Assembly (NCBI GenBank): GCA_024655945.1
Contig: JANLFK010000013.1
Span: 1 to 64,000, forward strand
DNA from: a candidate division KSB1 bacterium
GTDB taxonomy: Bacteria > Zhuqueibacterota > Zhuqueibacteria > JANLFK01 > Oleimicrobiaceae
Direction of reading: 5' to 3'
DNA length: 64,000 nt
The stretch's first letter is position 1. The number at the start of each line of letters is the position of its first letter. This document shows positions 1 through 7,562 of this stretch, in pieces. The notes under the pieces were generated by a model. That model saw nothing but the letters and a program-made list of their open reading frames with translations. It was not told where the DNA came from and searched no databases. The position numbers were made by a program, and so were the translations under genes.

Positions 1-369
1 TGTCTGGAGGCCTTACGGCGAGCCCTTCGGGTTTCGAAGCCGGAGGTTTTCAATACGGACCAGGGCTCCCAGTTTACGAGCCTGGAGTTCACCGGGCTTT
101 TGGAAGAGGCAGGGATTCGAGTCAGCATGGATGGACGGGGCCGGGTTTATGACAACATTTTTGTTGAGCGTCTCTGGCGGACGGTGAAATATGAGGAAGT
201 CTATCTTCATGAGTATCGCACTGTCCCGGAAGCCCAGGAGCATCTTTCAGCCTATTTTCGGTTTTATAACTCGGAACGGCCGCATGAGGCTTTGGGTTAC
301 CGGACACCGCAGGAAGTTTATTTTGGGTTGCCGGCAGCGCCTGAGATCTTACTGGAGCCAAGGGTTTGA
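1..369 (+). CDS. IS3-family transposase OrfB, C-terminal part (5' end outside window)
   Basis: The frame is open from base 1, so the gene begins outside the window. The visible ~122 residues contain the NTDQGSQFTS segment with the second Asp of the DDE integrase core, and later FVERLWRTVKYEEVYL with the catalytic Glu. It ends with the NSERPHEALGY/TP segment typical of IS3-family OrfB enzymes, which cut and join the ends of a circular transposition intermediate. The first catalytic Asp is not in view. It stops at TGA 367-369. No other transposition gene is visible, so it is unknown whether the element is complete. Confidence 0.9.
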   Translation, partial: CLEALRRALRVSKPEVFNTDQGSQFTSLEFTGLLEEAGIRVSMDGRGRVYDNIFVERLWRTVKYEEVYLHEYRTVPEAQEHLSAYFRFYNSERPHEALGYRTPQEVYFGLPAAPEILLEPRV

Positions 370-417
370 TATGGACCGAGTCGAGATCGGCGATTGTAGG
401 GCAAATGGTGAAGCTGT

Positions 418-440
418 TTTTTCGCGGTTTCTGCGAAAAA
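418..440. terminator. Stem-loop after the IS3 transposase
   Basis: TTTTTCGC (418-425) and GCGAAAAA (433-440) form a perfect 8-bp stem with a 7-base loop. The A/T ends can serve as the U-tract in either direction. It probably ends transposase transcription or shields it from readthrough. Confidence 0.5.
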
Positions 441-560
441 TGGCTTTTGAGCATAAAAAGGACTAAAATGGTCACGGACGGTAGGTCTTCATTGCACCTT
501 CAGAAGGCCCCTAGACTGTCCAAACAATGAGGTCCACCTCAAACTTGTCCGAGGGAGGCC

Positions 561-2138
561 ATGCAAAGACGCGGAAGATGTTCGACAAGGTGCTTTGGGC
601 TGGCGGCTACTCTGTTGCTGGCGCTGACCTTCCTGCACACGGAGGCTTCTGCGCAGTATGCCAACGGCTCCTACCAGGGGACCGTCCCCGAAGCGTGCTT
701 GATGTTCCTCAATCCTGGGTATCTGAACCCGGCTCGCGGCCAGGGGGCATTGGGGATTAGCGCAAACCCGGCGGCCTTGTACAGCGTGAAGGGCACGCAG
801 GCGGCGGTGGCCTTCGGCTTGCCCGAAAGCTCGGAAGGGAACTTCACCTTCCGCGTGAGCGACAGCTCTCTTGCCTACGGTGCCATTGACGTCGAGGCAG
901 GCTTGAAGCTGAAGGAGATGGGCGGGTTGGCAGGACTGGGCATAGCGCAACAATATCGGCGCTGGCGGTTCGGTGTCGCCCTGTTTCAGCCGCGGCGCGG
1001 AGGTGTGGCCATGCGCGCCGGTGGCGACTTTGTTCTCCAGACCCACTTTCAGGTACAAACGCCCATCCCCCGCCAGATGGTCCCCGACCTGCCCGTGGAG
1101 GAGATCCCTGTGAGTTGGGACGTCACCACGAGGGTCGAGGCTTCTTTTGCCGGTGGGCCGGGCGAGCTCTCCCTGTCGGTCCTCCCTGTGGCGGCCGCCG
1201 TTTCCTATACGCTTCGCCCCTTGACGCTGGGGGTGGGCCTGACCTACTACCGTTTGAGCACCAGCGGCCGTCCCATGCAGTTCCGTAGCCACATCTCGGG
1301 GGAGGGTGTAGTCACCGGCACGCCCGGGGGAATTGACCCGCTGACCAACCAACCCTGGTGGGGCACGCTCCAAGGCTATTTCAGCCTGGAGGACGACCCA
1401 ATCTGCGGCGGCTACAAGCTCGACCTTAGAGGAGACCGCTTCGCCGCCTCTGTGGGTGCCAACCTCGCTCTTGGTCCCCTTTCGCTGGGGGCCACGTACA
1501 CCCGCGGGTTTCCCACCACCCTGCATGGCAGTTATGAGCTAAGGACAGTGCGCACCATCGGACCGCCTGCGGATGTGCGCCTGCCACAAGTCAGCCTGAG
1601 TTGGGCCAATCGCCCGCAGCTCACCGGGCAGGCGAGTCTGCTGTTGGCTAACTTCGAGAAGGACAGTGTGGTGTACCGCGACGAGGGCGAGCTACGCCTG
1701 CGTGGCTCACACTCTATTGCCGCTGGCCTGCACCTTTTCGTCCTCGGCGTGTTCGGTGGCATGGAGATGGCACAAGACTTTCCGGACCTCAGCTCCGCCT
1801 ATGTGGGTGTCTATTTGGACGTGCCGCTGCCGTGGTTGCCAGTGCGACTCAACGCCGGGGTGCTGCAGCGGGCCGATGCCGTGCAGACGGAGCACAACTT
1901 CTTCGCGCCTTTCCGCGTGATCAGCCACCTGGGCGCTGGGGTAGCAGTGCGCCTCCCCTTGGCGCGGTGGCTGGCCCTGGGCACGCAGCCGTCGTGGTTG
2001 CGCATAGGGGTGCGGTCGTCGCTCACCTCGGTGGCCTTGAAGCTCTTCACCGAGAAAACCGAGGCCCCGGAGAAGCAGGTGCTGCCGAAGGTGACCGAGA
2101 CCCTCGCCTTAGGCATGGGTCTGGATTTTCCGTTCTGA
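561..2138 (+). CDS. Outer-membrane beta-barrel protein, unknown function
   Basis: A 525-residue protein with an N-terminal signal peptide (basic MQRRGR, hydrophobic LAATLLLALTFL, cleavage near ASA-QY). Beyond it are many alternating amphipathic segments rich in Gly, aromatic residues and LRL/VRL strands, as in outer-membrane beta-barrels. An early segment, LNPGYLNPARGQGALGISANPAAL, resembles the N-terminal hatch of FadL/PorV-like proteins of FCB bacteria. The ATG follows a GGGAGG Shine-Dalgarno. It lies just beyond the IS element and is transcribed alone. No substrate can be inferred, and a T9SS-linked PorV-like role is only one possibility. Confidence 0.75.
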   Translation: MQRRGRCSTRCFGLAATLLLALTFLHTEASAQYANGSYQGTVPEACLMFLNPGYLNPARGQGALGISANPAALYSVKGTQAAVAFGLPESSEGNFTFRVSDSSLAYGAIDVEAGLKLKEMGGLAGLGIAQQYRRWRFGVALFQPRRGGVAMRAGGDFVLQTHFQVQTPIPRQMVPDLPVEEIPVSWDVTTRVEASFAGGPGELSLSVLPVAAAVSYTLRPLTLGVGLTYYRLSTSGRPMQFRSHISGEGVVTGTPGGIDPLTNQPWWGTLQGYFSLEDDPICGGYKLDLRGDRFAASVGANLALGPLSLGATYTRGFPTTLHGSYELRTVRTIGPPADVRLPQVSLSWANRPQLTGQASLLLANFEKDSVVYRDEGELRLRGSHSIAAGLHLFVLGVFGGMEMAQDFPDLSSAYVGVYLDVPLPWLPVRLNAGVLQRADAVQTEHNFFAPFRVISHLGAGVAVRLPLARWLALGTQPSWLRIGVRSSLTSVALKLFTEKTEAPEKQVLPKVTETLALGMGLDFPF

Positions 2139-2167
2139 ACTGACACGGCGACAAATGAACTGTGGCA

Positions 2168-2196
2168 CGAGGGCGAGGCACCAAGCTTCGCCCTCG
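2168..2196 (+). terminator. Strong hairpin after the beta-barrel gene
   Basis: CGAGGGCGA (2168-2176) pairs perfectly with TCGCCCTCG (2188-2196), and further G-C pairs may form inside the loop. It lies 30 bases after the stop codon. No U-tract follows directly, so intrinsic termination is plausible but not proven. Confidence 0.45.
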
Positions 2197-2230
2197 GCGC
2201 AGGGCCCAGCACCTGCACTCCTCTTTCTGC

Positions 2231-2259
2231 TTGCCTTTTTACCCCGGTTTTGTTAAACT
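2231..2259 (+). promoter_or_regulatory. Sigma-70-type promoter for the Pycsar-effector-like gene
   Basis: TTGCCT (2231-2236), a 17-base spacer and TAAACT (2254-2259). A start near 2266 would leave a ~65-base leader before the ATG at 2330. Confidence 0.5.
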
Positions 2260-2329
2260 TGCTCGACCGATTCGCAGCTTGGTGCACCGCCGGCACGTTT
2301 GCGCACAGAAGCAGTGCAAGGAGGGAGGT

Positions 2330-2860
2330 ATGAACATCCAGCAGCCGGGTCCGCATCTGGACCACATGCTCAAACAGACGCGCGAGCACCATGTCGCCTT
2401 GAGTTCCATGGCCGACCTTAAGGCCAACATCTTGATGACGCTGTCCTCGGTGGTTCTCACCCTATCGGTGCGCTATGTGGAGACCCCCCGCAGCCGGGCG
2501 GCGGCCTTGATCCTCATTTTCTTCTGTCTGCTGACCATGGTCTTTGCGGTGTACACCGTGATGCCCAAGGTCTCCCTGCTCATCCGACGCAGGGGCAAAC
2601 CCGATGTGCGCGACCCCAATTTCAACTTGCTCTTTTTCAGCGACTATCTGCAGTTGGACTACGGCGAGTACGTGAAGGCCATGGAAGTGATGATGAACGA
2701 TCCCTCACGCTCTTATGAGATGCAGCTGCGGGAGCTGTACACGCTGGGGCGTTTCTTGGCGCGGAAGAAGTATCGCTTTGTGCAGCTGGCCTATCTGGCC
2801 TTTCTCACCGGCGTCTTTGCCAGCGGGGTCATCATGCTGGTGAGCGGCCTGCTGCGTTAG
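2330..2860 (+). CDS. Pycsar-effector-like transmembrane protein (DUF5706 type), orphan
   Basis: A 176-residue membrane protein. Its N-terminal part holds the family signature LSSMADLKANIL, which runs directly into a first hydrophobic segment. A second membrane segment (LILIFFCLLTMVF) and a C-terminal third (LAFLTGVFASGVIML) follow. A soluble stretch between them contains NLLFFSDYLQLDYGEYVKAM, and the LGRFLARKKYRF segment precedes the last helix, as in proteins named Pycsar system effector family. Known members respond to cyclic UMP/CMP and damage the inner membrane during phage infection. No nucleotide cyclase lies beside it, so it is an orphan and may do something else. The start was chosen at 2330 because GGAGGGAG precedes it; a longer upstream frame lacks membrane-protein character. 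Confidence 0.75.
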   Translation: MNIQQPGPHLDHMLKQTREHHVALSSMADLKANILMTLSSVVLTLSVRYVETPRSRAAALILIFFCLLTMVFAVYTVMPKVSLLIRRRGKPDVRDPNFNLLFFSDYLQLDYGEYVKAMEVMMNDPSRSYEMQLRELYTLGRFLARKKYRFVQLAYLAFLTGVFASGVIMLVSGLLR

Positions 2861-2889
2861 GCGGGCGAGGACGGGCGTCCCCCGGCAAG

Positions 2890-4293
2890 TTACAACGAGC
2901 AGAGGTACTCATGAATTGAGCGGGCGGCCTTGCGCCCGGCCCCCATGGCCAAGATCACGGTGGCGGCGCCGGTGACCACATCGCCCCCAGCCCAGACGCG
3001 CTCGCGCGAGGTTTTGCCCGTTTCTTCGTCCACCACGATGTTGCCGTTCTTGCCCACTTCCAAGCCTGGGGTAGTGGCGGCAATCAGGGGGTTGGGGCTG
3101 TTGCCAATGGCGCAGACCACCGCATCCACCGGCAGCCGGTATTCAGAGCCCTCGATGGGGATGGGTCGGCGGCGACCTGAGGCATCCGGTTCGCCCAGCT
3201 TCATGCGCAGGCATTCCATCTCATTGACCCACCCGTTGCCGTCGCCGAGGTAGCGCACCGGCAAGGTGAGGAAATCGAAAATGACCCCTTCCTCCTCGGC
3301 GTTTTCGATCTCTTCGGCGCGTGCCGGCAGTTCCTCGCGCGGGCGCCGGTAGACGATGCGCACCTCGGCCCCTAACCGCAGGGCGGTGCGGGCGCAATCC
3401 ATGGCCACATTCCCTCCCCCGATGACCCCCACCCGCTTGTGCTCCTTGATCGGCGTGCGAAACTTGGGGAAGAGGAAACCCTTCATCAGGTTCATGCGCG
3501 TCAGATACTCGTTGGCCGAGTACACACCGTTGAGGTTCTCTCCCGGGATCTTCATGAACCAAGGCAGGCCGGCCCCGGAACCGATGAAGACGGCATCGTA
3601 CTCTTCCAAAAGGCTGTCGACGGTGCGCGTTTTGCCAACCACAAAGTCGGTCACGATGTGTACGCCCAGGCGCCGCAGGTAGTCCACCTCGCGGTGGACG
3701 ATGGCCTTGGGGAGGCGGAACTCCGGGATGCCGTAGACCAGTACCCCGCCCATCTTGTGCAGTGCCTCGAAAATGGTCACGGCGTGCCCCAACCTGATGA
3801 GGTCACCTGCCACCGTGAGCCCGGCCGGCCCCCCGCCGACTACAGCCACCTTCCTGCCCGTGGGCGACGGAACAGGGGGGATCTCCCGTTCCCCCTGGGC
3901 GGCCTCCCAGTCCGCAAGGAAACGCTCCAACCTACCGATGGCAATCTGGCCCCCGCGCTTCTTCAGCAGGCATGCCGCCTCGCACTGTTCTTCCTGCGGG
4001 CACACTCTCCCGCACACCGCCGGCAGACAGTTCTTCTCCTTGATGACCCTAATGCCCGCGGCAAAATCCTTGGCGGCGATGCACTGGATGAAGCGCGGGA
4101 TATCGATCTCCACGGGGCAGCCGCTAATGCAAGACGGCTTAGGGCAATTGAGGCAGCGCAGCGCTTCCTCTACCGCCGTCTCCACCGGGTAGCCCAGCGC
4201 CACTTCGTTAAAGTTGCGCCTGCGCACCTCGGGTGACCGTTTGGGCATCTCGCGACGATGGAGATCGAGCTTTTTCTTGTTAGGCTCAGGCAT
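2890..4293 (-). CDS. nfnB: NfnB / GltA-type NADPH-binding Fe-S flavoprotein subunit
   Basis: A 467-residue homologue of the glutamate-synthase small subunit and NfnB, the large subunit of NADH-dependent ferredoxin:NADP+ oxidoreductase. N-terminal Cys-rich motifs CLNCPKPSCISGCP (~47-60) and CGRVCPQEEQCEAAC bind two [4Fe-4S] clusters. An FAD motif VVGGGPAGL (~150) and an NADPH motif GVIGGGNVAMD follow, with a C-terminal GGDVVTGAATVILAMGAGR FAD segment. The ATG at 4293 is preferred over an upstream in-frame Met because ATGCCTGA overlaps the end of the nfnA reading frame exactly. With NfnA it would reversibly bifurcate electrons from NADPH to NAD+ and ferredoxin. It is the last gene of the operon. 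Assignment as NfnB rather than GltA rests on the neighbouring nfnA. Confidence 0.93.
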   Translation of the reverse strand: MPEPNKKKLDLHRREMPKRSPEVRRRNFNEVALGYPVETAVEEALRCLNCPKPSCISGCPVEIDIPRFIQCIAAKDFAAGIRVIKEKNCLPAVCGRVCPQEEQCEAACLLKKRGGQIAIGRLERFLADWEAAQGEREIPPVPSPTGRKVAVVGGGPAGLTVAGDLIRLGHAVTIFEALHKMGGVLVYGIPEFRLPKAIVHREVDYLRRLGVHIVTDFVVGKTRTVDSLLEEYDAVFIGSGAGLPWFMKIPGENLNGVYSANEYLTRMNLMKGFLFPKFRTPIKEHKRVGVIGGGNVAMDCARTALRLGAEVRIVYRRPREELPARAEEIENAEEEGVIFDFLTLPVRYLGDGNGWVNEMECLRMKLGEPDASGRRRPIPIEGSEYRLPVDAVVCAIGNSPNPLIAATTPGLEVGKNGNIVVDEETGKTSRERVWAGGDVVTGAATVILAMGAGRKAARSIHEYLCSL

Positions 4294-5137
4294 GGGTGTG
4301 TCCCTGACAGATGCCGTGTTCTTCGCCTCTGCTGCTGCGAAACGCAAGCGTCTCCTCGCGCACGTACTGTTTGCGGCGTTGCAAAAGCTCGCGCCAATCT
4401 ACCTGGTGCCCGAAGTCCGGGCCATCCCCACACGCAAACTACGTACTGTCCCCCACGGTCACCCGGCAGACGCCACACATGCCGGTGCCGTCGATCATGA
4501 TGGGATTGAGGCTGACCATGGTCTTGATGGCAAAAGGCTTGCTGACATCCGCAACCCGCTTGAGAAGAAAGGTACACCCGTTGACCAGGATGCGGTGTAC
4601 CGGCTGTGAGGCGGCAATAATCTCGGTCAACCTGCCCACATGGCCGCGCAGCCCCTTGCTGCCGTCGCGGGTGATGATGTGCAGTGCATCGGCCACAGAG
4701 CGCAGGCGCTCCTCCCAGAAGAGGAGAAAGCTGCTGCGCGCCTCCAGCACGACGATCACCCTGTTGCCGGCCTGGTGCAGTGCTCGCGCGATGGGAAAGA
4801 TGCTGCCGAGGCCAAAACAACCCGCCACACCGAGCACGGTCCCGAAGCGGTCGATTTCCGTGGGCTTGCCCAGGGGCCCCACCACACTGGGCAGTGTGTT
4901 CCCCGCAGGCAGGCCAGCAAGGGCGTTGGTGGTACCTCCGACGTTCATGAACACAATGCTGAGGGTCCCCTGCTCTTCATCCCAATCGGCGACCGAAAGT
5001 GGAATGGGCTCGCCTTCCTCCTCGGCCCGCACGATGACGAACTGTCCAGGCCGCATGCCGCACGCGACCTCCGGAGCAAAAACCGTCAGTAGGTGCATAT
5101 TGGGGACAAGCATCTGGGTTGCGCGCAATTCAGCCAT
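4286..5137 (-). pseudogene. nfnA: nfnA, NAD-binding subunit, interrupted by an in-frame TAG
   Basis: Ferredoxin-NADP reductase-like FAD/NAD domain (RPGQFVIVRAEEEGEPIPLSVAD; GVAGCFGLGSIFPIARAL) followed by the [2Fe-2S] region DGTGMCGVCRVTV. The frame stops at TAG (4441-4439, codon 233), just after VGDST. Past that codon the same frame continues FACGDGPDFGHQVDW for ~50 residues and ends at 4286, overlapping the nfnB start by the usual 8 bases. FAC carries the last Cys ligand of the [2Fe-2S] cluster, so the 232-residue product would lack it and the C-terminus. The family normally has ~280 residues and the read-through form has 283. Options are a recent nonsense mutation (CAG or AAG to TAG), a consensus error, or suppression. 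Confidence 0.88.
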
Positions 5138-7562
5138 AGATCACCCTCACCGTGACCGGACCAGAAAGCCCAAGAGGCATGGAGGCCCCTGCCAGTTCCA
5201 CCGCGGCGATCCCACGCAACTGCTGCGGGCGCACTTCGGCTTTGCCCCGCCACTGCAGGCCGTTGCCACTAAGCTCCACTTCCGCCCCATCCTCGATGCC
5301 GAGTGCGGCAGCATCTGCAGGGTTGAACACCGCGGCACCTTCCCCGAGTATGGCCCTTGCCCCCTCCACAAATGCTGCCAGCGGAAAGCCCCGATGGGTG
5401 TGGGCGCTAAGATAGGCGTAGGCCAGGAGGGAATCCTCCTCTGCCGTGGCAGCTTCTGCCGTCACCGCCACTGACGGCGTGACGGTTTCGTCCCACGGCC
5501 ATCGCTGCGGCCTTCGCGCCGGCAGAGCAAGTCCGCTCTGCGCCCAGCGCACCTGTATCTCCCGTTGCACCTGCTGCACATTGTCATAGTCGAATCCCGA
5601 CTTGCCCATCTGCCTGGCCGGGCACGCCAGGATCATCCAGTCGGGCATTGCCTGGCCGGGTGGGGGAGCCGCTCTGCTCACTACGCGCAGCCTGCCGTCA
5701 CCGTTGATCAGTGACCCCTCCACTTCGGTGAACGCCGCCGCCGGCAGCACTACGTCCACCCGGCTCTGCTCAGGAGGCAGGTAACAGTGCTGGTAGATGA
5801 CATAGTCTGCCCACCGCTGCGCCCCAGGAAGGTGCTCGCCGACGAGATAGAGGACGCACGGCCTTTTCGTCGCACCGAACAGCGGCACATTGCCCGAGGG
5901 CGCTTCTGGTCGACTGAGCAACCTCTGCACCAGCATCGCTCCAAGGAAATTGGCGTGGACAGGCAAAGGCAGGACGCCTGCGCCACAGGCCCGGGCCAGT
6001 TCCTCCACAGCGCTCGCAATCTCCGTGGCAAGGGGCTGGCGCATGAAATCCGGCCCCAGGAGGATCACTAGCCGGCGCGCTTTGCGCAGGAGGCGGGCCG
6101 CGGTCTGTACCTCGTCGCCGCTCGCCACCCTCGAGCCGGCCACGCTGCTCGTGACCTGTGCGGTCATTTCCCGGAGGAGCTCTCCCTCCTTTCCAGGCTC
6201 GGGGCGCAACCAGAGGTCCGCCACCAGGGCCAGATTGTGGTCTCTGGGGCTAAGTGTCAGCAGGCGTGCACCTCGGCGCTGCGCGCGCCGCAGTTCCACT
6301 CCCACCACCGACATGCCGAAGCGTGTGTCCGCCATCACGCAGAGCACCACGTCCGCCCGCCGCAGCTCCGTCACGGGGACAGACAGGGCATGAAGTCGCA
6401 AATACGACGGCAACACCTTGCCATAGTAAAGGCTCGCCGAGGTGAACACGTGCGGCGAACCGACCACCTGCGCGGCCAATTTGTAGGCCACGTAGAGGTC
6501 CTCGGTAGTGCAGTCCGCCGACACGAGCATGGCAAACTCTTCAGGCCGGCAGGCAGCCACTTGTCCTGCCGCTTCGGCCAGTGCTTGCTCCCACGCCACC
6601 TCCACATATGCCCCTCCCTTGCGCACTGCCGGGAGGCGGGCACGCTCCGGCGTGTTCATCAATTCAGTGATGCAGAAGCGCCCCTTGACGCAAAGGTGGC
6701 CGGCATTGACCAAGGGATCATCGGCGGGCAGGCTGCCAATGACTTCACCACCCTTCACTTCCAGCTGGATGCGACACCCTATGCCACAGAGTCCGCACGT
6801 GCTGCCTACGGTGCGCTCCGGCTTCCCTTCCCACTTTCTTGTCTTTTCTGCCAATGCCCCAGTGGGGCAGACCTCCACACATGCGCCGCAAAATTCGCAG
6901 CCTGCCTCTAAGTGGCTGCGCTGGAAAGCGGGCCCGATCACCGTGTACCTGCCCCTCTGCTTGAACGAAAGGGTGTTGGCCAAGCGAACGTCCTGACACA
7001 CTCTTATGCAGCGGCCGCACAGAATGCACAGGTTGTAGTCCCGATCGTAGAAAGGGTCTTCTTTCTCCACCCGCAGACCTCGGTAGTACACCGGGTAGCC
7101 GATCTCTTTCACGCCCAGGTAGCGAACGACCTCCTGGAGCTCGCAGCGGTTGTCATTGGGACAGAAGCGGCAGCCGGTGGTGACCCCCACCTTGCGGATG
7201 GTGTGCATGTACTCGCGGCACTCCTGCTCCTCGTCGCATACCAAGCAGCTTGCGGGGTGTTCGCTGAGGATGAGGCGCAGAATTTCGCTGCGCATTTGCT
7301 GCAACTGCACGGTATGCGTGCGCACGACCATGCCGTCTTCGGCCGGGGTGGTGCAGGCCGTAGGAAAGCCGCGCATGCCCTCCACCTCCACCACGCACAG
7401 ACGGCACACCCCGAACGGCGCCAAGTCCTTGTGCGCGCACAGCGTGGGGATGTAGATGCCATGCTGCTGCGCTGCCTGCAGGATGGTCGATCCGGCCGCC
7501 ACGCGCAGGGGCTGGTTGTCGATGCGAATGCTAATGCTGTTCCTGCTCTTGCGTTTGCTCAT
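5130..7562 (-). CDS. NuoG/HydA-like Fe-S and molybdopterin-fold subunit of a soluble NADH-linked oxidoreductase
   Basis: An 810-residue protein with several Fe-S domains. It has an N-terminal [2Fe-2S] ferredoxin fold (CAHKDLAPFGVCRLC ... C), then a His-Cys region HPASCLVC with an unusual second run CRFCPNDNRC. Two [4Fe-4S] sites follow (CILCGRCIRVC; CEFCGACVEVCP), then CGLCGIGC...HLCVKGRF leading into a molybdopterin-oxidoreductase fold. Formate dehydrogenases carry a catalytic Cys/Sec-His pair. In the matching segment (SPHVFTSASLYYGKV) no such pair is seen, so it resembles NuoG-type electron conduits rather than an active formate dehydrogenase. Its ATG lies 32 bases inside the nuoF frame and its TGA overlaps the nfnA ATG (ATGGCTGA). 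It would pass electrons between NuoEF and an unknown acceptor. Confidence 0.85.
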   Translation of the reverse strand: MSKRKSRNSISIRIDNQPLRVAAGSTILQAAQQHGIYIPTLCAHKDLAPFGVCRLCVVEVEGMRGFPTACTTPAEDGMVVRTHTVQLQQMRSEILRLILSEHPASCLVCDEEQECREYMHTIRKVGVTTGCRFCPNDNRCELQEVVRYLGVKEIGYPVYYRGLRVEKEDPFYDRDYNLCILCGRCIRVCQDVRLANTLSFKQRGRYTVIGPAFQRSHLEAGCEFCGACVEVCPTGALAEKTRKWEGKPERTVGSTCGLCGIGCRIQLEVKGGEVIGSLPADDPLVNAGHLCVKGRFCITELMNTPERARLPAVRKGGAYVEVAWEQALAEAAGQVAACRPEEFAMLVSADCTTEDLYVAYKLAAQVVGSPHVFTSASLYYGKVLPSYLRLHALSVPVTELRRADVVLCVMADTRFGMSVVGVELRRAQRRGARLLTLSPRDHNLALVADLWLRPEPGKEGELLREMTAQVTSSVAGSRVASGDEVQTAARLLRKARRLVILLGPDFMRQPLATEIASAVEELARACGAGVLPLPVHANFLGAMLVQRLLSRPEAPSGNVPLFGATKRPCVLYLVGEHLPGAQRWADYVIYQHCYLPPEQSRVDVVLPAAAFTEVEGSLINGDGRLRVVSRAAPPPGQAMPDWMILACPARQMGKSGFDYDNVQQVQREIQVRWAQSGLALPARRPQRWPWDETVTPSVAVTAEAATAEEDSLLAYAYLSAHTHRGFPLAAFVEGARAILGEGAAVFNPADAAALGIEDGAEVELSGNGLQWRGKAEVRPQQLRGIAAVELAGASMPLGLSGPVTVRVIYG

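Larger units (their letters stand above)
1..491 (+). mobile_element. Right-hand end of an IS3-family insertion sequence
   Basis: The transposase 3' end is followed by ~120 noncoding bases. Read from base 491 backwards the sequence starts TGAAGACCTACC, and IS3-type elements end in TG...CA, so the right terminus may be near 491. This boundary is inference: the left inverted repeat and the target duplication cannot be seen. Confidence 0.4.

Noticed and set aside
489-1526. Long minus-strand open frame opposite the beta-barrel gene
   Set aside because: Composition is Gly/Arg/Pro-rich, there is no Shine-Dalgarno and no recognisable motif; it mirrors the codon usage of the real plus-strand gene.
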